DNA of 64,000 nucleotides from Bryobacterales bacterium (GTDB lineage Bacteria; Acidobacteriota; Terriglobia; Bryobacterales; Bryobacteraceae), in the NCBI GenBank assembly GCA_016716385.1, contig JADJWL010000004.1:248001-312000 (forward strand). Reading direction: 5' to 3'. The notes under the pieces were generated by a model. That model was not told the DNA's origin and made no database searches. It saw only the letters and a program-made list of their open reading frames with translations. Below are positions 23,983-32,668 of this stretch, in pieces. Numbering within the stretch: the first letter of the stretch is position 1; the number at the start of each line of letters is the position of its first letter. Both the position numbers and the translations under genes were made by a program.

Positions 23983-24000
23983 ATTGGCTTGAACGGTTCT

Positions 24001-24381
24001 ATGGAACTTGACTTCACGAAACTTGACGGACTTATCCCCGCTGTCATCCAGGATCACACGACCGGACGCGTTCTGATGGTCGGCTTCATGAATGACGAAG
24101 CGTTCCGGCGCACGGTGGAGACCGGTTTCGCCACATTCTACAGCCGCACCCGCAACAAGATCTGGATGAAGGGCGAAACCTCCGGGCACCGCCTCGCCGT
24201 CAAGGAGATTTCGACCGACTGCGACCATGACACGGTCCTGCTTCGGGTGGAAGCGAGCGGTCCGGGAGTCTGCCATGAGGGCTACCAGAGCTGCTTCTTC
24301 CGCCGCCTCGAAGACGGTGTGTGGCGGGTATCCGAAGAACGCGCGTACGACCCGGAGGGCGTCTACAAAGGCAACGCATGA
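24001..24381 (+). CDS. hisI: Phosphoribosyl-AMP cyclohydrolase
   Basis: Third step of histidine synthesis: opens the adenine ring of phosphoribosyl-AMP. 126 residues, the length of the stand-alone cyclohydrolase; the HisE pyrophosphohydrolase domain often fused behind it is absent here and elsewhere in the window. Zn and Mg site motifs are intact: STDCDHDTVLL (Cys plus Asp cluster), GPGVCHEGYQSCFFR with the paired Cys residues. First structural gene after the attenuator. The stop overlaps the hisG ATG (ATGA). Confidence 0.96.
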   Translation: MELDFTKLDGLIPAVIQDHTTGRVLMVGFMNDEAFRRTVETGFATFYSRTRNKIWMKGETSGHRLAVKEISTDCDHDTVLLRVEASGPGVCHEGYQSCFFRRLEDGVWRVSEERAYDPEGVYKGNA

Positions 24382-25247
24382 AACTGAAACTCGGCATCCC
24401 AAAAGGCTCGCTGGAAACTGCGACGATCGAACTCTTCAAGCGTGCCGGCTACGTCATCTCGACATCGAGCCGCTCCTACTTCCCGGCCATTGACGATCCT
24501 GAGATCGAGTGCATGCTGATCCGGGCGCAGGAGATGGCGCGCTACGTGGAGGACGGCATCCTCGATGCCGGCCTCACCGGCCGAGACTGGGTTCAGGAGA
24601 ATGCCGCCGACGTCCATCCGGTCATCGACCTGGTCTACGCCAAGCAGAGTTTCGGCAAAGTGCGCTGGGTTCTGGCTGTCCCGGAATCCTCGGGCTTTCA
24701 GAGTGTGAAGGATCTCGAAGGCAGGATCATCGCCACCGAACTCGTCGAGACGACGAAGCGGTACTTGGCCGTCAACGGGGTGACGGCGAAGGTGGAGTTC
24801 AGTTGGGGCGCCACCGAAGTGAAGCCCCCGGTTCTCGCCGACGCGATCGTCGAGGTCACGGAAACGGGCTCCTCGCTGCGGGCGAACAAACTGCGGATCA
24901 TCGAGACGGTGCTGGAATCGAACACGCAGTTGATCACGAATCACGCTTCCTGGCGGGACGAGTGGAAGCGCCGGAAGCTTGAGGACATGCGGCTGATGCT
25001 CGAAGGCGCGATGCAGGCGCTGGGCAAGGTCGGGCTGATGCTGAACGTGCGCAAGTCCGATCTGACCACCGTGCTGGAGGTCCTGCCGGCGCTCCGGCGG
25101 CCGACCATCTCGCACCTGAGCGACGACGAGTGGCTGGCAGTGAACACGATTCTCGACGAATCGACCGTGCGGCACATCATTCCCCGCTTGAAGCAGGCCG
25201 GCGCGGAAGGCATCGTCGAGTATCCCCTCAACAAGATCGTGATGTAG
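24378..25247 (+). CDS. hisG: ATP phosphoribosyltransferase, long form
   Basis: First committed step: joins ATP and PRPP. 289 residues, hence the long HisG_L form that carries its own ACT-like C-terminal regulatory domain and does not need HisZ. Visible features: N-terminal LKLGIPKGSLETATIELF, catalytic-domain LTGRDWVQEN, PRPP-loop region VEVTETGSSLRANKL (E-x-T-x-T/S-G-S/T) and the C-terminal PTISHLSDDEWLAVNTIL domain, through which histidine feedback would act. Translationally coupled to hisI by a 4-base overlap; hisD follows after 7 bases. Confidence 0.97.
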   Translation: MKLKLGIPKGSLETATIELFKRAGYVISTSSRSYFPAIDDPEIECMLIRAQEMARYVEDGILDAGLTGRDWVQENAADVHPVIDLVYAKQSFGKVRWVLAVPESSGFQSVKDLEGRIIATELVETTKRYLAVNGVTAKVEFSWGATEVKPPVLADAIVEVTETGSSLRANKLRIIETVLESNTQLITNHASWRDEWKRRKLEDMRLMLEGAMQALGKVGLMLNVRKSDLTTVLEVLPALRRPTISHLSDDEWLAVNTILDESTVRHIIPRLKQAGAEGIVEYPLNKIVM

Positions 25248-25254
25248 GAGGCAT

Positions 25255-26493
25255 ATGATCCGGATCCTTCCCTCCGACGACATTGGCAATGTTCTGAAGC
25301 GTCGCGCCGCCCGGCTGGGCGAGGCGGAAGCCGTCGTACGACCCATTCTGGAAGCGGTACGGAAGCGGGGCGACAAAGCCGTCATTGAGTTCGCGCGCCG
25401 CTTCGACAAGTTCGACCGCAAGAGCCTGCGCGTCGACGCGGCCGAACTCGAAGCCGCCGCCACGGTTCTGACGCCTGAGTTCCGGGGTGCCGTGGCCGCC
25501 GCTGCCAAGAACATCCGCGCCTTCGCCCAGACGCAAGTCCCCGAGGGACGCATGCGGCGGCTGGCGCCGGGCCTCGATGTCGGCCATATCGTCCGCCCGC
25601 TCGATTCGGTCGGCGCCTACATCCCCGCGGGCCGCTACCCGCTGCCCTCGACGCTGATGATGACGGTGATCCCGGCACAGGTAGCCGGCGTCCCGCTGGT
25701 GACGGTTTGCTCTCCGAAGCCGTCGCCGGAAGTGCTGGGGACGGCGCATCTGCTCGGAGCGTCTAACGTGTTCCTGATCGGCGGAGCGCAGGCGATCGCG
25801 GCGATGGCGTACGGCACGAAGTCGGTGCCGAAAGCGGACCGCATCGTGGGTCCGGGCAACATCTACGTGGCGGCCGCGAAGAAGCTGCTGGCGGGCGATG
25901 TGGGCATCGATTTCATTGCCGGTCCGACCGAAGTGCTGATCATCAGCGCCGAGGGCGATCCGCGGTTTCTCGCCGCCGACATGCTGGCGCAGGCTGAGCA
26001 CGATGTTGACGCCGCGGCGATCCTGCTGACGACCTCGCGCCGTCTCGCCAATGCCGTAGCTTCGGAGATCGAACGGCAACTGCGGCATCTCCCGACCGCC
26101 GCTGTCGCGCGCAAAGCCATCGACCGCAACAGCGCCATCGTGCTCGTGCGCACGCTGGAGGAGGGTGTCGAGATCTCGAACCGGTTTGCGCCGGAACATC
26201 TCTGCGTGCCGGATGCGGCAATCTTACCGGGCATCACCCATGCGGGTAGTGTCTTTGTCGGCGCCTTCAGCCCCGAAGCGGCGGGCGACTACGCTTCCGG
26301 ACCGAACCACGTGCTGCCGACCAATGGTGCGGCGCGCCTGCGCGGCGGGCTGTCGGCGGCCGACTACGTGAAGGTGATTTCCGTGCAGCAGATCAGTCCC
26401 GACGCCCTGCGGCGTCTTTCGCCCGCCATCACCACGCTCGCCCGCGCCGAGGGTCTGGAGGCGCACGCGCGCTCGGTCGAGGTGCGCCTGTGA
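25255..26493 (+). CDS. hisD: Histidinol dehydrogenase
   Basis: Last two oxidation steps, histidinol to histidine with two NAD. 412 residues, near the usual 430. Family motifs are intact: SVGAYIPAGRYPLPSTLMM, DRIVGPGNIYVAAAKK, DFIAGPTEVLI, LAQAEHDVDAAA (Zn-ligand Gln/His), NRFAPEHLC (catalytic Glu-His) and TNGAARLRGGLSAADYVK. A TAGGAGG ribosome site sits 7 bases before the ATG, the strongest in the operon. Its stop codon overlaps a short GTG frame that bridges to hisC. Confidence 0.97.
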   Translation: MIRILPSDDIGNVLKRRAARLGEAEAVVRPILEAVRKRGDKAVIEFARRFDKFDRKSLRVDAAELEAAATVLTPEFRGAVAAAAKNIRAFAQTQVPEGRMRRLAPGLDVGHIVRPLDSVGAYIPAGRYPLPSTLMMTVIPAQVAGVPLVTVCSPKPSPEVLGTAHLLGASNVFLIGGAQAIAAMAYGTKSVPKADRIVGPGNIYVAAAKKLLAGDVGIDFIAGPTEVLIISAEGDPRFLAADMLAQAEHDVDAAAILLTTSRRLANAVASEIERQLRHLPTAAVARKAIDRNSAIVLVRTLEEGVEISNRFAPEHLCVPDAAILPGITHAGSVFVGAFSPEAAGDYASGPNHVLPTNGAARLRGGLSAADYVKVISVQQISPDALRRLSPAITTLARAEGLEAHARSVEVRL

Positions 26494-26555
26494 AGCCGCG
26501 CCCGCCGCGCCTGGCCAAGGAGCGCCGCGCCCGCGGCAGTCCGTCGCCAAGATGA
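26490..26555 (+). CDS. Short bridging ORF, possibly the displaced original hisC start
   Basis: A 21-codon frame whose GTG overlaps the hisD stop (GTGA) and whose TGA overlaps the hisC ATG (ATGA). It encodes a Pro/Arg-rich peptide starting VKPRPPRLAK. Either it is a real coupling peptide, or it preserves the ancestral hisC start. In the hisC frame the codons just before the assigned ATG read RQSVAKM, which looks like natural HisC N-terminal sequence. The stretch between contains the direct repeat CGCCGCGCC twice, a plausible site for an indel. Confidence 0.35.
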   Translation: MKPRPPRLAKERRARGSPSPR

Positions 26556-27565
26556 CACCCTACGCGCCCCCCTCGTCCGGGCGCGCCGGCAAGCTGCGTC
26601 TCGACTTCAACGAGAACACGGTCGGGTGCTCCCCCCGCGTCGTCGAGTATCTGCGGCGGCAGATCAGCCCGGAACGGCTTGCCGTCTATCCCGAGTACGA
26701 GGAGATCAAGCCGCAACTGGCCGAATTCTTCCGCGTGCGGCCCGATCAGTTCGTGCTGACCAACGGCACCGACGAAGCGATTCAGCTTCTGCTCCACACT
26801 TACGTCGGAGAAGGCGACGAAGTGGTCGTACTGAAACCCTCGTACGCGATGTACAAGTTCTATTCACAGGTGGCCGGGGCGGTCGTGCGCGAAGTGGAGT
26901 ACCCGGCGGATCTCACCTTCCCGCTCGATCGCGTCATCGAAGCCGTGACGCCGGCGACGCGTGCGGTGCTGCTGGCGAATCCGAACAACCCCACCGGCAC
27001 GGGCATCTCGATGGCGGCGATCGAGAGAGTGCTGAAGCGCTCCCGGCGCGCCGCCGTGCTCTTCGACGAAGCGTACTTCGAGTTCTGCGGCGTCACCGCG
27101 CTCGGCATGCTCGATGACAATCCGAATCTGTTTGTCAGCCGGACCTTCTCCAAGATCTACGGACTGGCGGCGCTGCGCATCGGCTGCCTGTTCTCCCAGC
27201 ATCCGAACACCTTCCTGCTTCACAAGGCGCAATCGCCGTATTCGGTGAACATGCTGGCGGCGCTCGCGGCGTGCGAGGCCGTCAAGGATCGCGGCTACAT
27301 CGCCAGCTACGTGACCGAAGTGCTCGCCGCGCGGGAGTTGATGTGCGTAGGCTTGGAGAAAATGGGGATCCCGTACTTCCCGAGCCAGGGCAATTTCGTC
27401 CTTTTCAGGGTAGGCAAGCGAGCCATCGAGATCCGCGACAAGCTGCGCGCCGCGGGCATCCTGGTACGCGACCGCAGCTACGAGATCGCCGGCTGTGTGC
27501 GCGCCACCGTCGGGACGCGTGAGCAGACCCGCCGCTTCCTCTCAACGCTCGGAGAGATCTGGTGA
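26552..27565 (+). CDS. hisC: Histidinol-phosphate aminotransferase
   Basis: PLP-dependent transamination of imidazole-acetol phosphate. 337 residues, slightly short of the usual ~350-360. Motifs: LDFNENTVGCSP, VLTNGTDEAIQLL, LLANPNNPTGTGIS, LFDEAYFEFCG and the PLP lysine in SRTFSKIYGLAALRIG; the C-terminal Arg region is IAGCVRATVGTREQTRRFL. The assigned ATG may be internal to the original start, because the codons immediately upstream (RQSVAK) also look native and hisD's GTGA offers an upstream start in another frame. The stop overlaps the GTG of the HAD gene. Confidence 0.93.
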   Translation: MTPYAPPSSGRAGKLRLDFNENTVGCSPRVVEYLRRQISPERLAVYPEYEEIKPQLAEFFRVRPDQFVLTNGTDEAIQLLLHTYVGEGDEVVVLKPSYAMYKFYSQVAGAVVREVEYPADLTFPLDRVIEAVTPATRAVLLANPNNPTGTGISMAAIERVLKRSRRAAVLFDEAYFEFCGVTALGMLDDNPNLFVSRTFSKIYGLAALRIGCLFSQHPNTFLLHKAQSPYSVNMLAALAACEAVKDRGYIASYVTEVLAARELMCVGLEKMGIPYFPSQGNFVLFRVGKRAIEIRDKLRAAGILVRDRSYEIAGCVRATVGTREQTRRFLSTLGEIW

Positions 27566-28239
27566 GCGGCGTCGTCGTCTTCGACATGGATGGCGTGCTG
27601 GTGGATGTCTCGGAGTCCTACCGGGAAACCATCCGCCGCACCGTCGAGCATTTCACGGGCGCCCTGGTTTCGCACGAAGAGATCCAGGACTGGAAGAACC
27701 AGGGCGGCTGGAACGACGACTGGCAGCTTTCCCGCGCACTGATCGCCGCGCGCGGGCGCGAGATGGATCTGCCGGACGTGGTCGAATACTTTCAGAAGAT
27801 CTTTCACGGTGAGAACGGCGATGGCCTCATGAGCCGCGAGCGCTGGATCGGCCGCCCCGGTTTGATGGAAGAGCTCGTGATGCGGTTCGGACTCGCCGTC
27901 TTTACGGGACGGACCCGGTGGGAGGCGGAGTTGACGCTGCGGCGCTTCGCGCCGGAAATCGCATTCGACCCCGTGCTGGGCTCCGACGACGTCGCGCGCC
28001 ACAAACCCGCGCCAGACGGGCTCCTCGAGATCCGCAAACGCTTCCCGGACGCCGCCTGCTGGTACGTGGGCGATACGGTCGATGACGCCCGCGCCAGCCG
28101 CGCCGCGGCCGTGCCGTTCATCGGGATCGCGGCGCCGGCCAATCCCCGGCATGACACTCTCGTGGCGCTTCTGCGCGACGAAGGCGCCGTCGCCGTGCTC
28201 GACGACATCAACGACCTTCCTTCGGCCTTACCCAGATGA
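27562..28239 (+). CDS. HAD-family phosphatase in the his operon, candidate histidinol-phosphatase
   Basis: HAD hydrolase of 225 residues. Motif I FDMDGVLVD has nucleophile Asp8 and Asp10. Motif II is the FTGRT region, motif III Lys lies in ARHKPAPDGLL, and motif IV is YVGDTVDDARAS. It is translationally coupled at both ends: its GTG overlaps the hisC stop and its stop overlaps the hisB ATG. Dephosphorylation of histidinol-phosphate is the one his step not otherwise covered between HisC and HisD. HisB here is the dehydratase alone, without the HAD phosphatase domain of the enterobacterial fusion. The position makes it the prime candidate for that step, but its sequence is not that of HisN or PHP-type HisK. 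The assignment is inference from family and context. Confidence 0.75.
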   Translation: MSGVVVFDMDGVLVDVSESYRETIRRTVEHFTGALVSHEEIQDWKNQGGWNDDWQLSRALIAARGREMDLPDVVEYFQKIFHGENGDGLMSRERWIGRPGLMEELVMRFGLAVFTGRTRWEAELTLRRFAPEIAFDPVLGSDDVARHKPAPDGLLEIRKRFPDAACWYVGDTVDDARASRAAAVPFIGIAAPANPRHDTLVALLRDEGAVAVLDDINDLPSALPR

Positions 28240-28823
28240 GAACTGCCACGCTTCACCGCGACACGAAAGAAACGCAGATCGCCGGATCGCTCACCATCGA
28301 AGGCCGCGGCCAGTACAGGATCTCGACCGGCATCCGCTTCTTCGATCACATGCTGGAGCTGTTCACGCGCCACGGAGGCTTCGATCTCGAGATCCAGGCC
28401 AAGGGCGACCTGGACGTGGACCAGCACCACACCGTGGAAGACGTCGGAATCGTCCTGGGGCAGCTTTTCAGCAAGGCTCTCGGCGACCGCGTGGGCATCA
28501 ATCGCGCCGGCTATTTCGTTCTGCCGATGGACGAAACCCTCGCCGTGGTCGCGGTGGATCTCGGCGGGCGGCCGTACCTCGTCTATCAGGACCGCGTCCG
28601 TGTGCGGCTGGTGGGCGACCTGCAGTCGGAGCTTTGCGAGGACTTCTTCGGCGGCTTCGTCCACCATGCGGGCGCGAATCTGCACGCGAAGGTGCTCTAC
28701 GGGCGGTCCAACCACCACAAGATCGAGGCGATCTTCAAGTGCTTCGCCCGCGCCATGCGCTACGCCTGCTCCAAGGATCTGCAGTTGGCCGATCAGTTGC
28801 CGTCCACGAAGGGTCTGCTGTGA
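28236..28823 (+). CDS. hisB: Imidazoleglycerol-phosphate dehydratase
   Basis: Mn-dependent dehydration of imidazole glycerol phosphate. 195 residues, the monofunctional length. The two pseudo-repeats with metal His clusters are intact: FFDHMLELFTRHGGFDL and DQHHTVEDVGI in the first, FFGGFVHHAGANLH and GRSNHHKIEAIFK in the second. The C-terminal LPSTKGLL matches the family end. No phosphatase domain is fused, in contrast to E. coli HisB; the adjacent HAD gene may supply that activity. Overlaps HAD upstream and hisH downstream by 4 bases each. Confidence 0.98.
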   Translation: MRTATLHRDTKETQIAGSLTIEGRGQYRISTGIRFFDHMLELFTRHGGFDLEIQAKGDLDVDQHHTVEDVGIVLGQLFSKALGDRVGINRAGYFVLPMDETLAVVAVDLGGRPYLVYQDRVRVRLVGDLQSELCEDFFGGFVHHAGANLHAKVLYGRSNHHKIEAIFKCFARAMRYACSKDLQLADQLPSTKGLL

Positions 28824-29413
28824 TCACGATCTTCGATTACGGCGCCGGCAACCTGCGCTCGGTCGAGAACACGCTCGCCGAGATCGGCGCGCCGTACAGA
28901 CTGGTGGATTCGTCGGAGGATCTGGAGGCGGCGGAGAAAATCATCCTCCCAGGCGTGGGACACTTCGGCCAGTTGCTGCGCGCGCTCGATGAGAAGAACG
29001 TGCGCGCTGCGCTGGCCGGGCGCCTCCGCGCGGGCGTGCCGTTTCTCGGCATCTGCCTCGGCCTGCAGGCGCTATTCGAAGATAGCGAGGAAGCCCCCGA
29101 TCAGCGCGGGTTGGGCCTGTTCCCCGGCAGGGTGCGACGCTTCCCGGAAGGCTTGCGCGTGCCGCACATGGGCTGGAACCAGTTGACCGCGCTGGCGCCT
29201 TCCCGGCTGCTGGAGGGCGTCGCGCCGGGCGCACACATGTACTTCGCCCACAGCTACTACGCGCCGGTGGTCGCCGAAACGGCCGCAAGCTGCGAGTACG
29301 GGACCGCCTACACCGCACTTCTCGAAAGCGCGAACGTGTGCGGCGTCCAGTTTCATCCGGAGAAGTCCGGCCCTGTCGGTCTGCGCATCATGCGGAACTT
29401 CTGCCAGCTTTAG
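28820..29413 (+). CDS. hisH: Imidazole glycerol phosphate synthase, glutaminase subunit
   Basis: Glutaminase partner of HisF; delivers ammonia through the HisF barrel. 197 residues starting GTG within the hisB stop (GTGA). Catalytic triad: Cys in FLGICLGLQALF, and the His-Glu pair in VQFHPEKSG. The N-terminal ITIFDYGAGNLRSVENTL and the oxyanion strand ILPGVGHF are standard. The family-specific MGWNQL motif, where HisH contacts HisF, is present. hisF begins two bases after its stop. Confidence 0.97.
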   Translation: MITIFDYGAGNLRSVENTLAEIGAPYRLVDSSEDLEAAEKIILPGVGHFGQLLRALDEKNVRAALAGRLRAGVPFLGICLGLQALFEDSEEAPDQRGLGLFPGRVRRFPEGLRVPHMGWNQLTALAPSRLLEGVAPGAHMYFAHSYYAPVVAETAASCEYGTAYTALLESANVCGVQFHPEKSGPVGLRIMRNFCQL

Positions 29414-29415
29414 CC

Positions 29416-30177
29416 ATGCTCGCCAAACGGATCATCCCCTGCCTGGACGTCACCGCGGGACGTGTGGTGAAAGGCATCAACTTTGTGAACCTGCGAGACG
29501 CGGGCGACCCGGTCGAACTCGCCGAGCGCTACAACCGCGACGGCGCCGACGAACTCGTCTTCCTCGATATCACGGCGTCGAGCGACGACCGCGCCATCAT
29601 GGCTGATGTCGTTGCTCGGACGGCGCGCCGCGTCTTCATTCCTCTGGCGGTGGGCGGCGGCATCCGCTCGGTCGCCGACGCGCGCAGGATCCTGATGGCC
29701 GGCGCGGACAAAGTGTCCGTCAACACGGCGGCGGTGCGCCGTCCCGAACTGATTTCCGAACTCAGTCTGGAGTTCGGTGCGCAGGCTGTCGTCCTGGCGA
29801 TTGACGCCCGGCGCCGCGAGCCTGGAGCGTGGAACGTCTACACGAAGGGCGGGCGCGTCGACGAGGGCATCGACGCGATCGAATGGGCCGCGCGCGGCGA
29901 AGCGCTCGGCGCCGGAGAGATCCTGCTGACTTCCATGGACACCGACGGTGTGCAGGAAGGCTTTGACTGCGCCCTGACCCGCGCCGTCTCCCGCGCCACG
30001 CGGATCCCCGTGATCGCTTCCGGCGGCGCCGGCAAACCGGAAGATTTCCTGCGCGTCTTCCTGGAGGGCGAGGCCGACGCCGCGCTGGCCGCCTCCATCT
30101 TCCACTACGGTACGTATACCGTCGGCCAGTTGAAAGATTTTCTGGCCGCCAGCGGAATCCCGGTGAGGCACGCATGA
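29416..30177 (+). CDS. hisF: Imidazole glycerol phosphate synthase, cyclase subunit
   Basis: TIM-barrel cyclase that forms imidazole glycerol phosphate and AICAR. 253 residues, the normal length. Catalytic Asp residues lie in CLDVTAGRVVKG (N-terminal) and LAIDARRREPG (mid-barrel). Phosphate-binding loops VGGGIRSV and ASGGAGKPED are present. The two half-barrels are internally similar, as known for HisA/HisF. The stop overlaps the hisA ATG. Confidence 0.98.
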   Translation: MLAKRIIPCLDVTAGRVVKGINFVNLRDAGDPVELAERYNRDGADELVFLDITASSDDRAIMADVVARTARRVFIPLAVGGGIRSVADARRILMAGADKVSVNTAAVRRPELISELSLEFGAQAVVLAIDARRREPGAWNVYTKGGRVDEGIDAIEWAARGEALGAGEILLTSMDTDGVQEGFDCALTRAVSRATRIPVIASGGAGKPEDFLRVFLEGEADAALAASIFHYGTYTVGQLKDFLAASGIPVRHA

Positions 30178-30881
30178 TCTTCCCTTGTATCGATCTGATG
30201 GACGGCAAAGTGGTGCAGTTAGTCCAGGGGCGCGAAAAGGCGCTCGAGGGCGACGCGCCGCTGGCCATGCTCGAAAGGTTCGCGGCATTCCCGGAGATCC
30301 AGGTGATCGACCTCGATGCCGCCATCGGCAACGGCGCGAACGATGCGATTGTCCGGTTGCTGGCCGGCCGCGCGCGCTGCCGTGTCGGCGGAGGTGTGCG
30401 GGGCGTCGAGCGCGCGCAAGCGCTTGTCGAACAGGGCGCGCATCGCGTGATCGTCGGGACCGCCGCATTTGCCGGGGGTGCTGTGAACACTGCGTTGCTG
30501 CAAATGATGGCAGACGCCGTCGGTCGCGACAAGCTGATCGTGGCACTCGACTCCAAAGGCGGCCAGATCGTGGTGAAGGGCTGGCGGGAAGCGGTCCCGC
30601 TGCGGGCCGAAGATGTGGTGCGCGACCTGGAGCCGTACTGTTCCGGCGTGCTCTGCACCTACGTCGACAAGGAAGGCATGCTCGAAGGGACGGACCTCGG
30701 CTGGTTCCGCCGTCTGCGCGACGCCACCTCGCTCGAAATCACGGCCGCCGGCGGCATCACCACCTACGAAGACGTCGACGCATTGCTCGACATTGGCGTC
30801 CACGCAGCGTTAGGCATGGCGATCTACACGGGCCGCCTCAGCCTGGACGAACTGGCGCGCCGGAATGCTGCCGAGTCTTAG
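30174..30881 (+). CDS. hisA: Phosphoribosylformimino-AICAR-phosphate isomerase
   Basis: TIM-barrel Amadori isomerase, paralogous to HisF. 235 residues. Catalytic Asp in PCIDLMDGKVVQLVQG and in VALDSKGGQIVVKGW; phosphate loops CRVGGGVRG and AAGGITTYEDV. Distinguished from PriA/TrpF-type bifunctional enzymes only by overall resemblance; by eye it looks like an ordinary HisA. Last gene of the operon; its stop overlaps the stop of the convergent DUF1810 gene, and no terminator hairpin is visible there. Confidence 0.96.
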   Translation: MIFPCIDLMDGKVVQLVQGREKALEGDAPLAMLERFAAFPEIQVIDLDAAIGNGANDAIVRLLAGRARCRVGGGVRGVERAQALVEQGAHRVIVGTAAFAGGAVNTALLQMMADAVGRDKLIVALDSKGGQIVVKGWREAVPLRAEDVVRDLEPYCSGVLCTYVDKEGMLEGTDLGWFRRLRDATSLEITAAGGITTYEDVDALLDIGVHAALGMAIYTGRLSLDELARRNAAES

Positions 30882-31303
30882 GGCTCCAGCAGTTGCAGCG
30901 TCGGGACGTCGCGCCGGCCATCGAACCATTTCACAAGCACCTTTTCGAACAGCGAGTCCGGACCGGCCGCCTCGGCGAACAGCGTCATACAGGAGGCGAG
31001 CTTCAGGTCGTCAGGGAAGCCGAAGACTTCGGCCGCGGTACGGTCCGCGATCGCCAGAACCGCCTCCGTGCATTCGCGCAAGCGCGCCCCGAGGACCGGG
31101 TGCTCCAGGTAGGCCCGTGCTTCGGTGAGACTGCCGATGGCGTAGTGCCGGGACATGTCGCTGTGTCCGAGGCCGGCCACCTGCGGGAAGATGAACCACA
31201 TCCAGTGCGTCCGTTTGCGCCCGGCACGGACTTCCCCGAGGGCCGTGACATAGACCGGGGCCTGTGCGCGCGTGAATCGCTCCAGGTGGAACGGGTCGTT
31301 CAC
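30878..31303 (-). CDS. DUF1810 family protein
   Basis: Protein of 141 residues, the standard DUF1810 length. Family signatures: NDPFHLERFTRAQ at the start, KRTHWMWFIFPQ, LGHSDMSRHYAIGSLTEARAYL and the C-terminal KVLVKWFDGRRDVPTLQLL. The function of the family is unknown; some members are annotated as calpastatin-like, without good support. GTG start with an AGGAGAAGA ribosome site; the longer upstream frame overlaps metY antisense and was rejected. Convergent with hisA, overlapping by 4 bases; divergent from metY with a 51-base gap. Confidence 0.92.
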   Translation of the reverse strand: MNDPFHLERFTRAQAPVYVTALGEVRAGRKRTHWMWFIFPQVAGLGHSDMSRHYAIGSLTEARAYLEHPVLGARLRECTEAVLAIADRTAAEVFGFPDDLKLASCMTLFAEAAGPDSLFEKVLVKWFDGRRDVPTLQLLEP

Positions 31304-31339
31304 TCTTCTCCTGATTCTTCCACGTCCCCGCCATCCAGG

Positions 31340-31345
31340 TATAAT
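31340..31345 (+). promoter_or_regulatory. TATAAT -10 hexamer of the metY promoter
   Basis: Perfect TATAAT 9 bases before the metY ATG; predicted start 3 bases upstream of the ATG. A GGAG lies inside the 9-base gap but would be at or before the transcript end. No clear -35. Confidence 0.5.
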
Positions 31346-31354
31346 CCGGAGTTT

Positions 31355-32650
<1,296 letters not shown>

Positions 32651-32668
32651 CCGGCGTGGGGCGCGAGC

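Noticed and set aside
30185..31354. Upstream extension of the metY frame through hisA and the intergenic region
   Set aside because: The extension is the out-of-frame shadow of hisA; the family N-terminus (RMLHAGQQ) begins just after the ATG behind TATAAT.
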